DNA of 64,000 bases from Marinihelvus sp942491555 (GCA_942491555.1 CALOBN010000005.1:434001-498000); one strand, 5' to 3'. Shown: positions 49,950 to 59,206, numbered from the stretch's first letter. Notes: generated by a model not told the origin, from the sequence alone. Translations and numbers: made by a program.

Positions 49950-50980
49950 TGAAACAAGCTGACGCACGGGGTCCACTAGAAACGGCCTACTTTGACTGCA
50001 TTGATGCGCATACCTGCGGCAACCCGGTGCGGCTGGTCGTCAATGGCGGCCCCCAACTTCATGGCAACAGCATGGCAGAGCGTCGTGCTGATTTTCTGGC
50101 GAATCACGACTGGATACGCACATCGCTGATGTTTGAGCCTCGCGGGCACGCAATGATGTCCGGATCGATTCTCTATCCGCCCACACGCGAGGATTGCGAT
50201 ATCGGGGTTTTGTTTATTGAGACATCCGGCTGCCTGCCCATGTGTGGTCATGGTTCCATTGGAACCGTCACCATCGCGATTGAGCGCGGGCTGGTAACAC
50301 CAAAAACCCCGGGTCTGCTTGTGCTGGATACCCCGGCCGGTCGCGTGGATGCCTACTACACGATGGACGGGGACCGGGTCGCATCGGTACGCCTGCACAA
50401 TGTTGCCTCGTTTCTGCATAGCTCAAACCTGAGCGTTGACTGTCCGGAGCTGGGCGGGTCATTAACCGTGGATGTGGCCTACGGCGGTAACTTCTACGCC
50501 ATCGTTGAGCCCCAGGAACTTTTTACGGATCTCTCGGCGCTGAGCGCGCAGCAATTGCTTTCCATCAGCCCCCTGCTCCGCCAGCGGCTCAACGAGCGCT
50601 ACACCTTTGTACATCCTCTGGACGAGCGGATCCAGGGACTGAGTCATATGCTGTGGACCGGCACCCCCCGCACGCCCGGCGCCGATGCCCGTAACGCGGT
50701 GTTTTATGGGGACCAGGCTATTGACCGCTCGCCCTGTGGCACCGGAACGTCTGCACGAATGGCGCAGCTGGCCGCGCGTGGCAGCTTGCTGCCCGGCGAC
50801 GAGTTTGTTCACGAGAGCATCATTGGTTCCTGTTTCCATGGCCGCGTGGAACAGGCTATCGATATCAACGGCACGCCCGGGATTCTGCCCTCAATCGAGG
50901 GATGGGCCAGGGTGTACGGGGAAAACCGCATTGCCGTGGATCCGGATGATCCGTTTTGGGAAGGCTTTCTGGTTACCTGA
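49949..50980 (+). CDS. 4-hydroxyproline 2-epimerase / proline racemase family
   Basis: 343 residues. Both catalytic cysteines are visible: GCLPMCGHGSIGT (first) and DRSPCGTGTSARM (second), which separates it from trans-3-hydroxyproline dehydratases with Thr in the second place. DCIDAHTCGNPVRLVV is the N-terminal family motif. It would convert trans-4-hydroxy-L-proline to cis-4-hydroxy-D-proline. No alpha-ketoglutarate-semialdehyde dehydrogenase gene lies in the window, so the last step must be encoded elsewhere. Confidence 0.88.
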   Translation: MKQADARGPLETAYFDCIDAHTCGNPVRLVVNGGPQLHGNSMAERRADFLANHDWIRTSLMFEPRGHAMMSGSILYPPTREDCDIGVLFIETSGCLPMCGHGSIGTVTIAIERGLVTPKTPGLLVLDTPAGRVDAYYTMDGDRVASVRLHNVASFLHSSNLSVDCPELGGSLTVDVAYGGNFYAIVEPQELFTDLSALSAQQLLSISPLLRQRLNERYTFVHPLDERIQGLSHMLWTGTPRTPGADARNAVFYGDQAIDRSPCGTGTSARMAQLAARGSLLPGDEFVHESIIGSCFHGRVEQAIDINGTPGILPSIEGWARVYGENRIAVDPDDPFWEGFLVT

Positions 50981-51162
50981 TCAGCCCCCTGATCCGCAAG
51001 GTGACCAGGGGGGCAATAAGCGTGACGCTCATGGCACAATGGGGGTTGGATGGTGCCCTGGCGGCCCGGACACGCACACCTGAACCCGGCACCATGGAAA
51101 TTAAATCAACGACCCGCTTGGACGGTCGTATAAGCATCAACAAAAGGAAGCCTGTAAAGCTT

Positions 51163-52986
51163 ATGACCAGCATACCGATCAACAATCCGTTTCCGCGCCT
51201 GTCTGGTGGATGGCTTGGCCGCGCTTTTAGTCTGTTCATCGTGGGTGGCACCCTTTGTTTTGCTGCCAGTCCTGCCGTCATGGCTGCTGAGGACAGTGCC
51301 GCTTTCCGCGATATTTATGAGGAGGAGTGGGCATTCCGGACCCGTGAATTTCCTGGCCTGGCCCAGTCCGATGGCGACCGGGCACCGGTCCGCCAGATGA
51401 CCCGCGTCAGCGAGGCCGATCAGGAGCGGCGCTACCTGTACTGGAAATCCATTCGCGAACGCCTCAATGCGATTTCCTGCGAACGCCTGACCCGTGAGGA
51501 ATGCATTAACTACCGTATTTTCATCGGCCAGATGGATGACAACATCGTCGACTACGAGACGCGCGCCTACCTGATTCCCTTTACCAGTGACTGGGCATTC
51601 TGGGTCGGCTGGTCACGCATGGCGACCAACGCCAATTTTTCGGACCTGGACGACTACAACGCCTACCTGTCACGGCTCAGCGAACTGCCGCTGGTGATGC
51701 AAGAGTACATTTCCCTGATGCAAACCGGGCTGGAGATTGGTATGACCCAGCCGGCTGTGATCATGGATGGGCGCGATGTCTCGATTCGTGCGCAGATTGT
51801 TGAGCGACCGGAAGACAGCCCGTTCTTTGCACCCTTTCTCCAATTACCGGATTCCTTGAGCGAGGAACAGCAGGCGCAGCTGCGTGAGCGCGCCCTGGGC
51901 ATTATCGGCGCCGGGGTTATTCCGGCTTACCAGGATCTGTTGGCATTTTTTGTCGATGAGTATATTCCCGGTGCGCGTGAAAGCCTGGGTGCCTACCAAT
52001 TGCCTGGTGGCGAGGCTTTTTACCAGGGCCAGATTCAACGCTATGTCACGCGCAATATGACGCCGCAGGAAATACATGACATCGGCCTGTCCGAGGTTGC
52101 ACGTATCCGCGCGGAGATGGAGTCCATCATCAACGAGCTGGAGTTTGACGGCAGCTTTGAGGAGTTCCTGATCTTCCTGCGCACCGATGAGCAGTTCTAC
52201 GCCAAGAGCGCCAAAGAGCTGCTCGCCCTGGCGTCTTACTACGCCAAGAAAACCGACGGGCGCCTGCCCCAGCTGTTTTCCCATTTGCCGCGTCAACCGT
52301 ATGGTGTCGCGCCGGTTCCGGAGGAGATCGCGCCTTTCTTTACCGCCGGTCGTTACGTGGGCGCGCCTGCTGACGCGCGCCGCGGTGGATACTACTGGGT
52401 CAACACGCACGCGCTGGAAAGCCGCACCCTGTATACGCTGCCCGCACTCACCCTGCACGAAGCGGCGCCGGGACACCATTTGCAGAATGCGCTCGCTCTG
52501 GAGCTGGCTGAGCAACCCCCGTTCCGGCGCACGACCTATATTTCGGCCTATGGCGAAGGTTGGGCCCTGTACGCAGAAAAACTCGGCGTGGAAATGGACA
52601 TCTACGAGACCCTGTATGAGGATTTCGGGCGCCTGACCTACGAGATGTGGCGCGCCAGCCGCCTGGTCATCGACACCGGCGTGCATGCCTTTGGCTGGAC
52701 CAGGCAACAGGCCATCGACTTTCTGGCATCCAACACCGCCTTATCAATGCTTGAAGTCACCACCGAGGTCGACCGTTACATCAGCTGGCCGGGGCAGGCG
52801 CTGAGCTACAAGCTTGGTGAATATCTGATCTGGCAGCTGCGTGGTGATGCCGAAGTCCGGCTTGGGGCGGAATTTGACCTGCGTGCTTTCCATGACTTTA
52901 TCCTCGGTCTTGGCTCCGTCCCTCTGGACGTGCTGGAGGATGAAGTGCAGCGCTGGATTGGTCAGCAGGAACTGCTGCTGGGTTAA
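51163..52986 (+). CDS. DUF885 family protein, exported
   Basis: About 607 residues. The signal-like segment (FSLFIVGGTLCFAASPAVMA) precedes a mature start near EDSAAF. The metallopeptidase-type motif is LTLHEAAPGHHLQNALAL (HExxPGHxxQ), with later YGEGWALYAEKLG and a GVHAFGWTRQQAIDFL helix. The chosen ATG is 69 codons inside the longest frame (50956), because upstream sequence has no family likeness. AAGGAAG lies 13 nt upstream, a bit far. It is the second DUF885 gene in the window, without the MliC tail of the one at 32583. Confidence 0.85.
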   Translation: MTSIPINNPFPRLSGGWLGRAFSLFIVGGTLCFAASPAVMAAEDSAAFRDIYEEEWAFRTREFPGLAQSDGDRAPVRQMTRVSEADQERRYLYWKSIRERLNAISCERLTREECINYRIFIGQMDDNIVDYETRAYLIPFTSDWAFWVGWSRMATNANFSDLDDYNAYLSRLSELPLVMQEYISLMQTGLEIGMTQPAVIMDGRDVSIRAQIVERPEDSPFFAPFLQLPDSLSEEQQAQLRERALGIIGAGVIPAYQDLLAFFVDEYIPGARESLGAYQLPGGEAFYQGQIQRYVTRNMTPQEIHDIGLSEVARIRAEMESIINELEFDGSFEEFLIFLRTDEQFYAKSAKELLALASYYAKKTDGRLPQLFSHLPRQPYGVAPVPEEIAPFFTAGRYVGAPADARRGGYYWVNTHALESRTLYTLPALTLHEAAPGHHLQNALALELAEQPPFRRTTYISAYGEGWALYAEKLGVEMDIYETLYEDFGRLTYEMWRASRLVIDTGVHAFGWTRQQAIDFLASNTALSMLEVTTEVDRYISWPGQALSYKLGEYLIWQLRGDAEVRLGAEFDLRAFHDFILGLGSVPLDVLEDEVQRWIGQQELLLG

Positions 52987-52995
52987 ACACAGTCC

Positions 52996-53817
52996 CTAAG
53001 TGCTCTCCTCAGACTGAGCCCGGGGAGGCTCCGGCAAGTGAAAGAAGCGTCGGGCGTTGTGCGTAGTTTGCGCGGCCAGCGTGGCCGGGTGTTCATGGCG
53101 CGCCGCGGCCAACGTTCCCAATATCCACGGCAGCACGCGCGGCTCATTGCGGTGCGATTTGATCTTGGGCCGCAAATTTCGTGGCTTCAGATACGGAGCG
53201 TCAGTTTCGATCATCAGGCGATCGGCGGGGATATCACCCAGATAATCCTTCATATGGGTTCCGCGCCGTTCATCGCAGATCCACCCGGTAATGCCAATAT
53301 GGCAGTCCAGATCAAGGTAGGCATACAGCTCTGTCCTGCTGCCGGTAAAACAATGCACCACCACATTGTCCAGGCGATCGCGAAAGTCTTTGAGGATCGC
53401 ATGGAAGTCCTCATGGGCATCGCGCAGGTGCAAAAAGCCGGGTTTGCCACTCTCCACACCCAGTTCCAACTGGGCCTCAAAGGCTTTCGCCTGGTCGGAA
53501 CGGGGTGAGAAATCCCGGAAATAATCGAGCCCGGTCTCTCCCACCGACACCACTCGCGGGTCCTGCAGCAGCTCACGCAGCAGGCTCTCACCCTCCGTAC
53601 TCCAGCTCGAAGCATGATGCGGATGCACCCCGGCAGTACCAAACAGCACATCCGGATAATCATGCGCCAGATCCCGCGCCGCACGACTCCCCTCAAAACT
53701 CGCACCCGTGACCACCATCTGACTAATGCCCACATCCTGCGCCGCCCGAATCACCTCAGCACGATCCTTGTCAAAAGAATCATGGGTCAGGTTACAGCCA
53801 ATATCGATAAGGTCCAT
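52996..53817 (-). CDS. tatD: TatD family deoxyribonuclease/hydrolase
   Basis: 273 residues. DIGCNLTHDSFDKDR begins the enzyme, and the metal pattern includes GVHPHHASSW, VGETGLDYFRDFS (Glu), FLHLRDAHEDF (His), VHCFTGSRTE (His) and MIETDAPYLKPR (Asp). ITGWICDERRG is close to E. coli TatD rather than YcfH or YjjV. It is convergent with the DUF885 gene and stands alone, far from tatABC. Confidence 0.94.
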   Translation of the reverse strand: MDLIDIGCNLTHDSFDKDRAEVIRAAQDVGISQMVVTGASFEGSRAARDLAHDYPDVLFGTAGVHPHHASSWSTEGESLLRELLQDPRVVSVGETGLDYFRDFSPRSDQAKAFEAQLELGVESGKPGFLHLRDAHEDFHAILKDFRDRLDNVVVHCFTGSRTELYAYLDLDCHIGITGWICDERRGTHMKDYLGDIPADRLMIETDAPYLKPRNLRPKIKSHRNEPRVLPWILGTLAAARHEHPATLAAQTTHNARRFFHLPEPPRAQSEEST

Positions 53818-53893
53818 GGATGAGTCCGTTTTCGCAATCCGTGATGGTACAGGTAGGGCCTGGTGTGTTCAGTGCAAGGGCATTTAAATATTC

Positions 53894-53977
53894 TTGGCCG
53901 GGGTGGTCGCTGGAGTGGCTGGTTCCGGGCCTGGCTTTCGGCCGGCCACAACCAGGCACCCCGCCACAACCGCCAAC
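53894..53977. repeat. Short inverted copy of the palindromic element at 20620
   Basis: Read on the minus strand, this sequence matches the left end (GTTGxCGGTTGTGGxGGGGTG, then GGTTGTGGCCGGCCG) and right end (GCCAGGCCCGxAACCAGCCA, then GCGACCACCCCGG) of the 204-bp element at 20620-20823. The middle 120 bp, including the central hairpin, is absent. It lies between tatD and ubiA. Confidence 0.65.
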
Positions 53978-54034
53978 AATGCACGAAAAATATCGGCAGT
54001 TTCGGGCAAAGAGCGAAGACCCTAGAATAAGGTC

Positions 54035-54916
54035 ATGAGTGATACCGTCACACAGTCGAAGGCCAGTCGGTTTGATGCCTACTGGCGGTTAATGCGGTTT
54101 GACCGGCCGATTGGGATTTTGTTGTTGTTGTGGCCGACCCTGTGGGCGCTTTGGCTGGCTGCTGATGGTGTTCCCAGTCTGAAAAACCTGGTGATTTTCA
54201 TGCTTGGCGTGGTGGTGATGCGCGCGGCCGGATGCGTGGTGAATGACCTGGCGGACAAGGATTTTGATCCGCATGTGGAACGGACCCGGGATCGGCCGCT
54301 GGCCAGTGGTGAACTGACGCCATCCCAGGCCCGCGGCCTGCTGATCGTGCTGATGTTGCTGGCGTTTATGCTGGTAGCCATGACCAATATGCTCACCATC
54401 AAGCTGTCATTTGCCGGTGCATTGCTGGCCATGAGCTATCCCTTCTTTAAGCGCTTCATTGACCTGCCGCAGGTGGTACTGGGTATGGCGTTTGGCTGGA
54501 GTATTCCCATGGCATTTGCTGCTGAAACCGGGGCAGTGCCGGCGCTGGCCTGGGCGTTGTTGTTTATCAATATCCTGTATGCGGTCATTTACGACACGTT
54601 CTACGCCATGGTGGATCGCGAAGATGACCTGGCCATTGGCGTGCGTTCCAGCGCTATCCTTTTCGGCCGCCGGGATCTGCTTTTGATTGGCGTCCTGCAA
54701 GTCCTCATGGTGATTTCCTGCCTGGTTCTTGGTCTCGGCCTGGGCTGGTCATGGCCCTGGTTTATGGCGGTGGCGGTGGTTGCAGCCCTGTTTGCCCGCC
54801 AGCTGATCACTACCCGCAGTCGTGACCGGCAGGCCTGCTTCAGGGCGTTTCTGAATAACAACTGGGTCGGTTTAGCCCTCTTCCTTGGCATTGTCGGGAA
54901 TACCTGGCTGCCATGA
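54035..54916 (+). CDS. ubiA: 4-hydroxybenzoate polyprenyltransferase
   Basis: 293 residues with eight or nine membrane segments. The prenyl diphosphate-binding motif is VVNDLADKDFDPHVERT, and the second is YDTFYAMVDREDD (both Asp-rich). Start region LMRFDRPIGILLLLWPTLWALW is characteristic. It catalyses ubiquinone step two in the inner membrane. No ubiC is adjacent. It overlaps the acetyltransferase gene by 4 bp. Confidence 0.96.
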   Translation: MSDTVTQSKASRFDAYWRLMRFDRPIGILLLLWPTLWALWLAADGVPSLKNLVIFMLGVVVMRAAGCVVNDLADKDFDPHVERTRDRPLASGELTPSQARGLLIVLMLLAFMLVAMTNMLTIKLSFAGALLAMSYPFFKRFIDLPQVVLGMAFGWSIPMAFAAETGAVPALAWALLFINILYAVIYDTFYAMVDREDDLAIGVRSSAILFGRRDLLLIGVLQVLMVISCLVLGLGLGWSWPWFMAVAVVAALFARQLITTRSRDRQACFRAFLNNNWVGLALFLGIVGNTWLP

Positions 54917-55449
54917 GCGCGCTGTTGACCGGTTTGCCTGATGCTAATCTGCGGGTTCGCTTGCAGGTGCCATCGGAGGCGGATGGTGTGGAGGTAACCC
55001 GGCTGATGCGTGCCAGCCGCCATTTTCACCACCCCTGGGTCAATGCGCCCTGCGACCTGCCGGCCTGGCAGCGCTTTTTGGAGCGGGTCGAGCGGCCCAA
55101 TGAGGCCGGCTTTCTGATCCGTCGTCAGCTGGACGATGCGCTGTGCGGCGTGGTTAATCTGAATGTGATTACCTATGAGGCGCTGTGCAGTGCCTACCTG
55201 AGCTACTACGCGGTGGCATCCATGGCCGGGCGTGGCTATATGAAAGAGGGCCTGCAGTTGCTTTTACACCACGCCTTCCACGATCTGCACCTGCACCGCG
55301 TGGAGGCGAACATTCAGCCCGGCAACGAAAACTCTGTGCGCCTCGCGGAGAGCCTCGGTTTTGAGTGCGAGGGCTATTCGCCCCGCCTCTTAAGGATCAA
55401 CGGCCGCTGGCGTGATCATGAGCGCTGGGCCTTACTGGCCGGGGACTAA
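54913..55449 (+). CDS. GNAT acetyltransferase, RimJ/RimL-like
   Basis: 178 residues. AYLSYYAVASMAGRGYMKEGLQLLLHHAF contains the acetyl-CoA loop. LHRVEANIQPGNENSVRLAESLGFECEGYS, the RimJ type ending (ANIxPxNxxSxxLxxxxGF), follows. Likely role is acetylation of a ribosomal protein N-terminus, but the exact substrate is unsettled. Overlap with ubiA suggests cotranscription. Confidence 0.88.
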   Translation: MSALLTGLPDANLRVRLQVPSEADGVEVTRLMRASRHFHHPWVNAPCDLPAWQRFLERVERPNEAGFLIRRQLDDALCGVVNLNVITYEALCSAYLSYYAVASMAGRGYMKEGLQLLLHHAFHDLHLHRVEANIQPGNENSVRLAESLGFECEGYSPRLLRINGRWRDHERWALLAGD

Positions 55450-55475
55450 GCGCGCATTTCAAGACTTGCGAACAC

Positions 55476-56273
55476 TCATGGTTTCGGTGTTCGTGCCGCA
55501 ACCCAAAGATGAATCCGTTTTGCCCCCGCAAGTGCGCGGCAGCAGGCTGCCGCCGTGGCGCCGGTGGTGAGTACATCATCGACAAGAATAATTTCCCGGC
55601 CGGAAAGTTTCGGCCCATTCCACACAAAAGCACTGGTGAGATTTTTCCTGCGCTCGGCAGCATTCATGCCGGCCTGTGCTGATGTGGGCCGCCGGCGGCG
55701 CAGCCGGTTACCCAGGACGGGCCAGCCGGTATGCTGCCCCAGGTGATTGGCAATTTCGCGCGCCTGGTTGAAGCCGCGCCAGGTCTCACGCCGCCAGTGC
55801 AATGGCACGGGAATGAGCCACGGAGCTTGTGTGTCACCAGTGGCGATTGCGGGTGCAGTGCGAGCCAGCATGGCCTGCGCCAGGCTGCGGCCTGCGGCCA
55901 GTTGACGGTTGTATTTGAGCTGGCGGACCAGGGTGTCAACTGGAAAAGCATAGTGGAGGCCCGCGCGGGTCGTATGCCATGGGGGCGGGTTGAGCAGACA
56001 GGCGCCACAGGGGTGATCCTCATCGGCTGCCGGCAGCGCGCAACGCGGACAGCTGATGCCCGGCCACGGCAAACCGCTCAGGCAGTCGCGGCAGAGGGCC
56101 TCGCGGTGACTTGGCCCGGCACACAACAAACAACGACCTGGAAGCAAAGCCCATGGTCCGCATAGCGCGGCACGCCACTGGCCTGTCAACCCGGTCAACC
56201 TCCTCAGGTTGACAGCCAAGTGGCTCCTCCGGATACTCTCCATGCAATGTTTTAGCCCCTTCATAAAGGACAT
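55476..56273 (-). CDS. comF: ComF family phosphoribosyltransferase-like protein
   Basis: 265 residues. An N-terminal zinc-finger-like group (GRCLLCAG, CRDC, SCPRCAL, HPCGAC) precedes a phosphoribosyltransferase-type domain with the PRPP loop EIILVDDVLTTGATAAAC. ComF is linked to DNA uptake and competence. The ATG at 56273 has GGAAGGG 9 nt upstream but lies only 5 bp from the bioB start codon, so the N-terminal coding part covers the bioB promoter; later starts (56264, 56243) are possible. Confidence 0.85.
   Translation of the reverse strand: MSFMKGLKHCMESIRRSHLAVNLRRLTGLTGQWRAALCGPWALLPGRCLLCAGPSHREALCRDCLSGLPWPGISCPRCALPAADEDHPCGACLLNPPPWHTTRAGLHYAFPVDTLVRQLKYNRQLAAGRSLAQAMLARTAPAIATGDTQAPWLIPVPLHWRRETWRGFNQAREIANHLGQHTGWPVLGNRLRRRRPTSAQAGMNAAERRKNLTSAFVWNGPKLSGREIILVDDVLTTGATAAACCRALAGAKRIHLWVAARTPKP
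56183..56215. promoter_or_regulatory. BirA-type bio operator
   Basis: CTGTCAACC (56183-56191) and GGTTGACAG (56207-56215) are perfect inverted arms with 15 bp between them. This agrees with the known proteobacterial BirA consensus TTGTxAACC-N(14-16)-GGTTxACAA in all but the outer base. It sits 63 bp upstream of bioB, overlaps a promoter -35 box, and is nested in the comF coding region. Confidence 0.8.
56209..56237 (+). promoter_or_regulatory. Sigma-70 promoter of bioBFHCD
   Basis: TTGACA (56209-56214), 17 bp, then GATACT (56232-56237). The -35 box is identical to consensus and falls inside the right arm of the BirA operator, so repressor binding would block it. Confidence 0.75.
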
Positions 56274-56278
56274 GCTCT

Positions 56279-57283
56279 ATGACCCTTCCTGCCGCTGTCA
56301 TCCGTCACGACTGGACCCGTAAGGAAGTCCATCGGCTTTTTGAGCTGCCCTTTAATGACCTGATTTTTCGTGCGCAAATGGCGCACCGGCAGCATTTTGC
56401 GGCCAACGAGGTACAGATCAGTACGCTGCTTAGCATCAAGACCGGTGCTTGTCCGGAAGACTGCAAATACTGCCCGCAGAGCGTGCGTTATGACACCGGC
56501 CTGGAGCGTGAGTCGCTGATGGATGTCGAAACCGTGCGTGAGGCCGCCCGGGCGGCGCGTGATGGCGGTGCAACCCGTTTTTGCATGGGCGCGGCCTGGC
56601 GGCGGCCAAGGGAACGAGATCTGGATAAGGTCATCGACATGATTATCGCGGTGCGCGAGGAAGGTCTGGAGACGTGCGTCACGCTCGGCATGCTCAGCGA
56701 GGATCAGGCCCGGCGGCTGGCTGACGCAGGACTTGATTACTACAACCACAACATTGATTCCTCGCCCGAGTACTTTAAAGAAGTCATCACCACGCGGCGT
56801 TTTGAAGACCGGCTGGAGACACTGGGTCATGTCCGCAAGGCCGGCCTGAATGTGTGTTGCGGTGGCATCGTGGGTATGGGCGAAAGCCGTGAGGATCGCA
56901 CCGGCTTGCTGGTTGAATTGGCGAACCTGCCGCAACACCCGCAGAGTGTGCCGATCAACCACCTGGTTCGGGTTGCCGGAACGCCCCTGGACCAGGTCGA
57001 GTCGCTCGACCCGCTGGAGTTCGTGCGCACCATCGCAGTGGCCCGCATCGTGATGCCGGCCTCGGTGGTGAGACTTTCTGCCGGGCGCACGGAGATGAGT
57101 GACGAAACCCAGGCGCTGTGTTTCCTGGCCGGCGCCAACTCGATATTCTACGGCGAGCGCCTGCTGACCACGGACAATCCGGAAGCGGTCCGTGACCGGG
57201 CCTTGCTCGAACGGCTGGGGCTCAGCCCGGCGCCCGGCGAGAACGGGGCTGTTCAGGAGTTGGCCGGTGAGTCGGCCGCCTGA
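56279..57283 (+). CDS. bioB: Biotin synthase
   Basis: 334 residues, radical SAM enzyme that inserts sulfur into dethiobiotin. The 4Fe-4S cluster cysteines are C58, C62 and C65 (GACPEDCKYCPQS), and the 2Fe-2S site region continues to NVCCGGIVGMGES. YNHNIDSSPEYF and VRLSAGRTEMS are family marks. The ribosome site AAAGGA lies 10 nt before ATG. It is the first gene of the operon and is followed directly by bioF overlapping by 17 bp. Confidence 0.97.
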   Translation: MTLPAAVIRHDWTRKEVHRLFELPFNDLIFRAQMAHRQHFAANEVQISTLLSIKTGACPEDCKYCPQSVRYDTGLERESLMDVETVREAARAARDGGATRFCMGAAWRRPRERDLDKVIDMIIAVREEGLETCVTLGMLSEDQARRLADAGLDYYNHNIDSSPEYFKEVITTRRFEDRLETLGHVRKAGLNVCCGGIVGMGESREDRTGLLVELANLPQHPQSVPINHLVRVAGTPLDQVESLDPLEFVRTIAVARIVMPASVVRLSAGRTEMSDETQALCFLAGANSIFYGERLLTTDNPEAVRDRALLERLGLSPAPGENGAVQELAGESAA

Positions 57284-58436
57284 GACGCTCGCCCGGCGCC
57301 TGGAAAAAGCCGCCCAGCGGCGTCAGCACCAACATCGTCAGCGCGAACGACGCGTTATGCAACCACTGCCCGGCCAGCTGGTGCGGACCGGCGGGCGCGT
57401 GCTGGTCAATTTCAGCAGCAATGATTATCTCGGACTTGGCCTGACGGCGGCATGTGGGGCGACCGGCAGTGGTGCATCGGCTCTGGTGTGCGGCTATCAG
57501 CCGGTTCACCAGGCACTGGAAATGCGCCTGGCCGGGTTTTTACAACGTGATGCGGTGCTGCTGGTGTCGTCCGGTTACGCGGCCAACCTGGCGGTCGTTA
57601 CATCGCTGGCCGGTCGCGGGGACACGGTCATCGAGGATCGCCTGTGCCATGCCTCCCTGATCGATGCCGCGCGACTGAGCGGTGCCACACTCAAGCGCTT
57701 TGCCCACGCCGATACTGAAGCAGCGGCCGAACGCCTGGGCGCGAGCCAAGGACACACACTGCTGGTTACCGACGGGGTGTTTTCCATGGACGGCGATGAG
57801 GCGCCGGTGGCGGCTTTGGCCCGCCTGGCGGCCCGCACAGGTGCGACCCTGGTGGTTGATGATGCGCACGGCATTGGCGTGCTTGGCGAGTTTGGCTGCG
57901 GATTGCTTGAGGAGGCGGGCCTGGGTCAGGACGAGGTGCCCGTACTGATCGGGACCCTCGGCAAGGCCTTTGGCGGCGCGGGTGCCTTCGTCGCCGGCAG
58001 TGCGGCCTTGATTCAACAAATAGTCAACGAGGGCCGCAGTGTTATTTACAGCACGGCCATGCCCCCGGCCATGGCCCAGGCGGGGCTGGCGGCACTGGAT
58101 CGAATCCCGTTCCAGCCGGAACTGCGCGAACGTTTGCACGCCAACATTGCGCACTTCCGTGCCGGCGCCATGGAGCGGGGCCTGGTGTTGCTCGAGTCAC
58201 GCACGCCGATTCAACCCATGATTCTGGGTTCTGAGCAGCGCGCGCTGTCGGTGTCGGCCAGGCTTGAGGCAGCGGGTTTTCTGGTCAGCGCAATCCGGCC
58301 GCCCACCGTACCGCCCGGCACCAGTCGCCTGCGTATGACCTTGTCAGCTGCACATGAGCCACCACAGATTAACGGACTGCTCGATGCCCTGGCAGACGCT
58401 CTGCGCGACATGCCTGAATCAGAGATGACCGGGTGA
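57267..58436 (+). CDS. bioF: 8-amino-7-oxononanoate synthase
   Basis: 389 residues, PLP enzyme joining pimeloyl-ACP and alanine. VNFSSNDYLGLG is the start motif; GSGASALVCGYQPVHQ, VVDDAHGIGVLGEFG and the PLP lysine in IGTLGKAFGGAGAFV follow. GTG 57267 has GGAG 8 nt upstream; longer frames from 57192 lack support. It overlaps bioB by 17 bp and bioH by 4 bp. Confidence 0.96.
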   Translation: MSRPPETLARRLEKAAQRRQHQHRQRERRVMQPLPGQLVRTGGRVLVNFSSNDYLGLGLTAACGATGSGASALVCGYQPVHQALEMRLAGFLQRDAVLLVSSGYAANLAVVTSLAGRGDTVIEDRLCHASLIDAARLSGATLKRFAHADTEAAAERLGASQGHTLLVTDGVFSMDGDEAPVAALARLAARTGATLVVDDAHGIGVLGEFGCGLLEEAGLGQDEVPVLIGTLGKAFGGAGAFVAGSAALIQQIVNEGRSVIYSTAMPPAMAQAGLAALDRIPFQPELRERLHANIAHFRAGAMERGLVLLESRTPIQPMILGSEQRALSVSARLEAAGFLVSAIRPPTVPPGTSRLRMTLSAAHEPPQINGLLDALADALRDMPESEMTG

Positions 58437-59206
58437 ACGGGGCGCCTTCAACCGCCGGGCAACCCAAACCTGCGCTGCTGCTGATCCATGGATGGGGAAT
58501 GAACCCGTCGGTGTGGGACGCCATGGCCGAGCCGCTGCGGGAACACTTTGAGGTTCATTGTCCGGCCTTGCCGGGTCACGCAGATGCGCCATTACAGCCC
58601 GGCTGGAGCGCCGCTTCCGTGGCGCAGCAGTGGCTGCAAAAATGGCCGGATGCTTTTTGGCTGGGCTGGTCGCTTGGGGCACAGGTGACACTGGCCGCAG
58701 CTTGCCGTCCGGGTGCGCGTATGCGGGCGGCTGTATTGCTCGGCGGTACCCCGCGTTTTGTGGCGACCGATGACTGGGCCTGCGCAATGCCAGAGGGTGA
58801 GTTCAGCGCCTTTTATCAACGCTGTACCGACGCACCGCAGGCGACCCTGCAGCAGTTCCTGGGTTTGCAGGTGCTTGGTAGCAGCGGACGAGGCCACACT
58901 CTGCGCGCCTTGCGCCGGGCGCTCGGCGCTGCGCCCGAGCCAGGTCCTGAGGCTTTGCTGGAGGGGCTGCGGGTTCTGCGCGATAGCGATTTGCGTACAA
59001 GTCTTGCCGCGGCAACCTGTCCGGTCCTGTGGCTGTGCGGTGAGCGGGATCAGCTGACACCCGTGGCGGCGGCCAGGCAGTCAGCGGCAGGCATGACGCA
59101 ATCGCAGGTAGAATGCCTGCCCGGCGCGGGTCACGCGCCGTTTATCAGTCATCAGGCCGGGGTGTTGGAACAGATCAATGCCTGGTTTTTGGAGAAACAG
59201 GTATGA
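58433..59206 (+). CDS. bioH: Pimeloyl-ACP methyl ester esterase
   Basis: 257 residues, alpha/beta hydrolase releasing the methyl group that BioC added. LLIHGWGMNPSVWDAM starts the fold; the nucleophile is in WLGWSLGAQ, Asp in WLCGERDQLTP and His in PGAGHAPFISH. GTG start overlaps bioF stop by 4 bp. Confidence 0.95.
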   Translation: MNGAPSTAGQPKPALLLIHGWGMNPSVWDAMAEPLREHFEVHCPALPGHADAPLQPGWSAASVAQQWLQKWPDAFWLGWSLGAQVTLAAACRPGARMRAAVLLGGTPRFVATDDWACAMPEGEFSAFYQRCTDAPQATLQQFLGLQVLGSSGRGHTLRALRRALGAAPEPGPEALLEGLRVLRDSDLRTSLAAATCPVLWLCGERDQLTPVAAARQSAAGMTQSQVECLPGAGHAPFISHQAGVLEQINAWFLEKQV

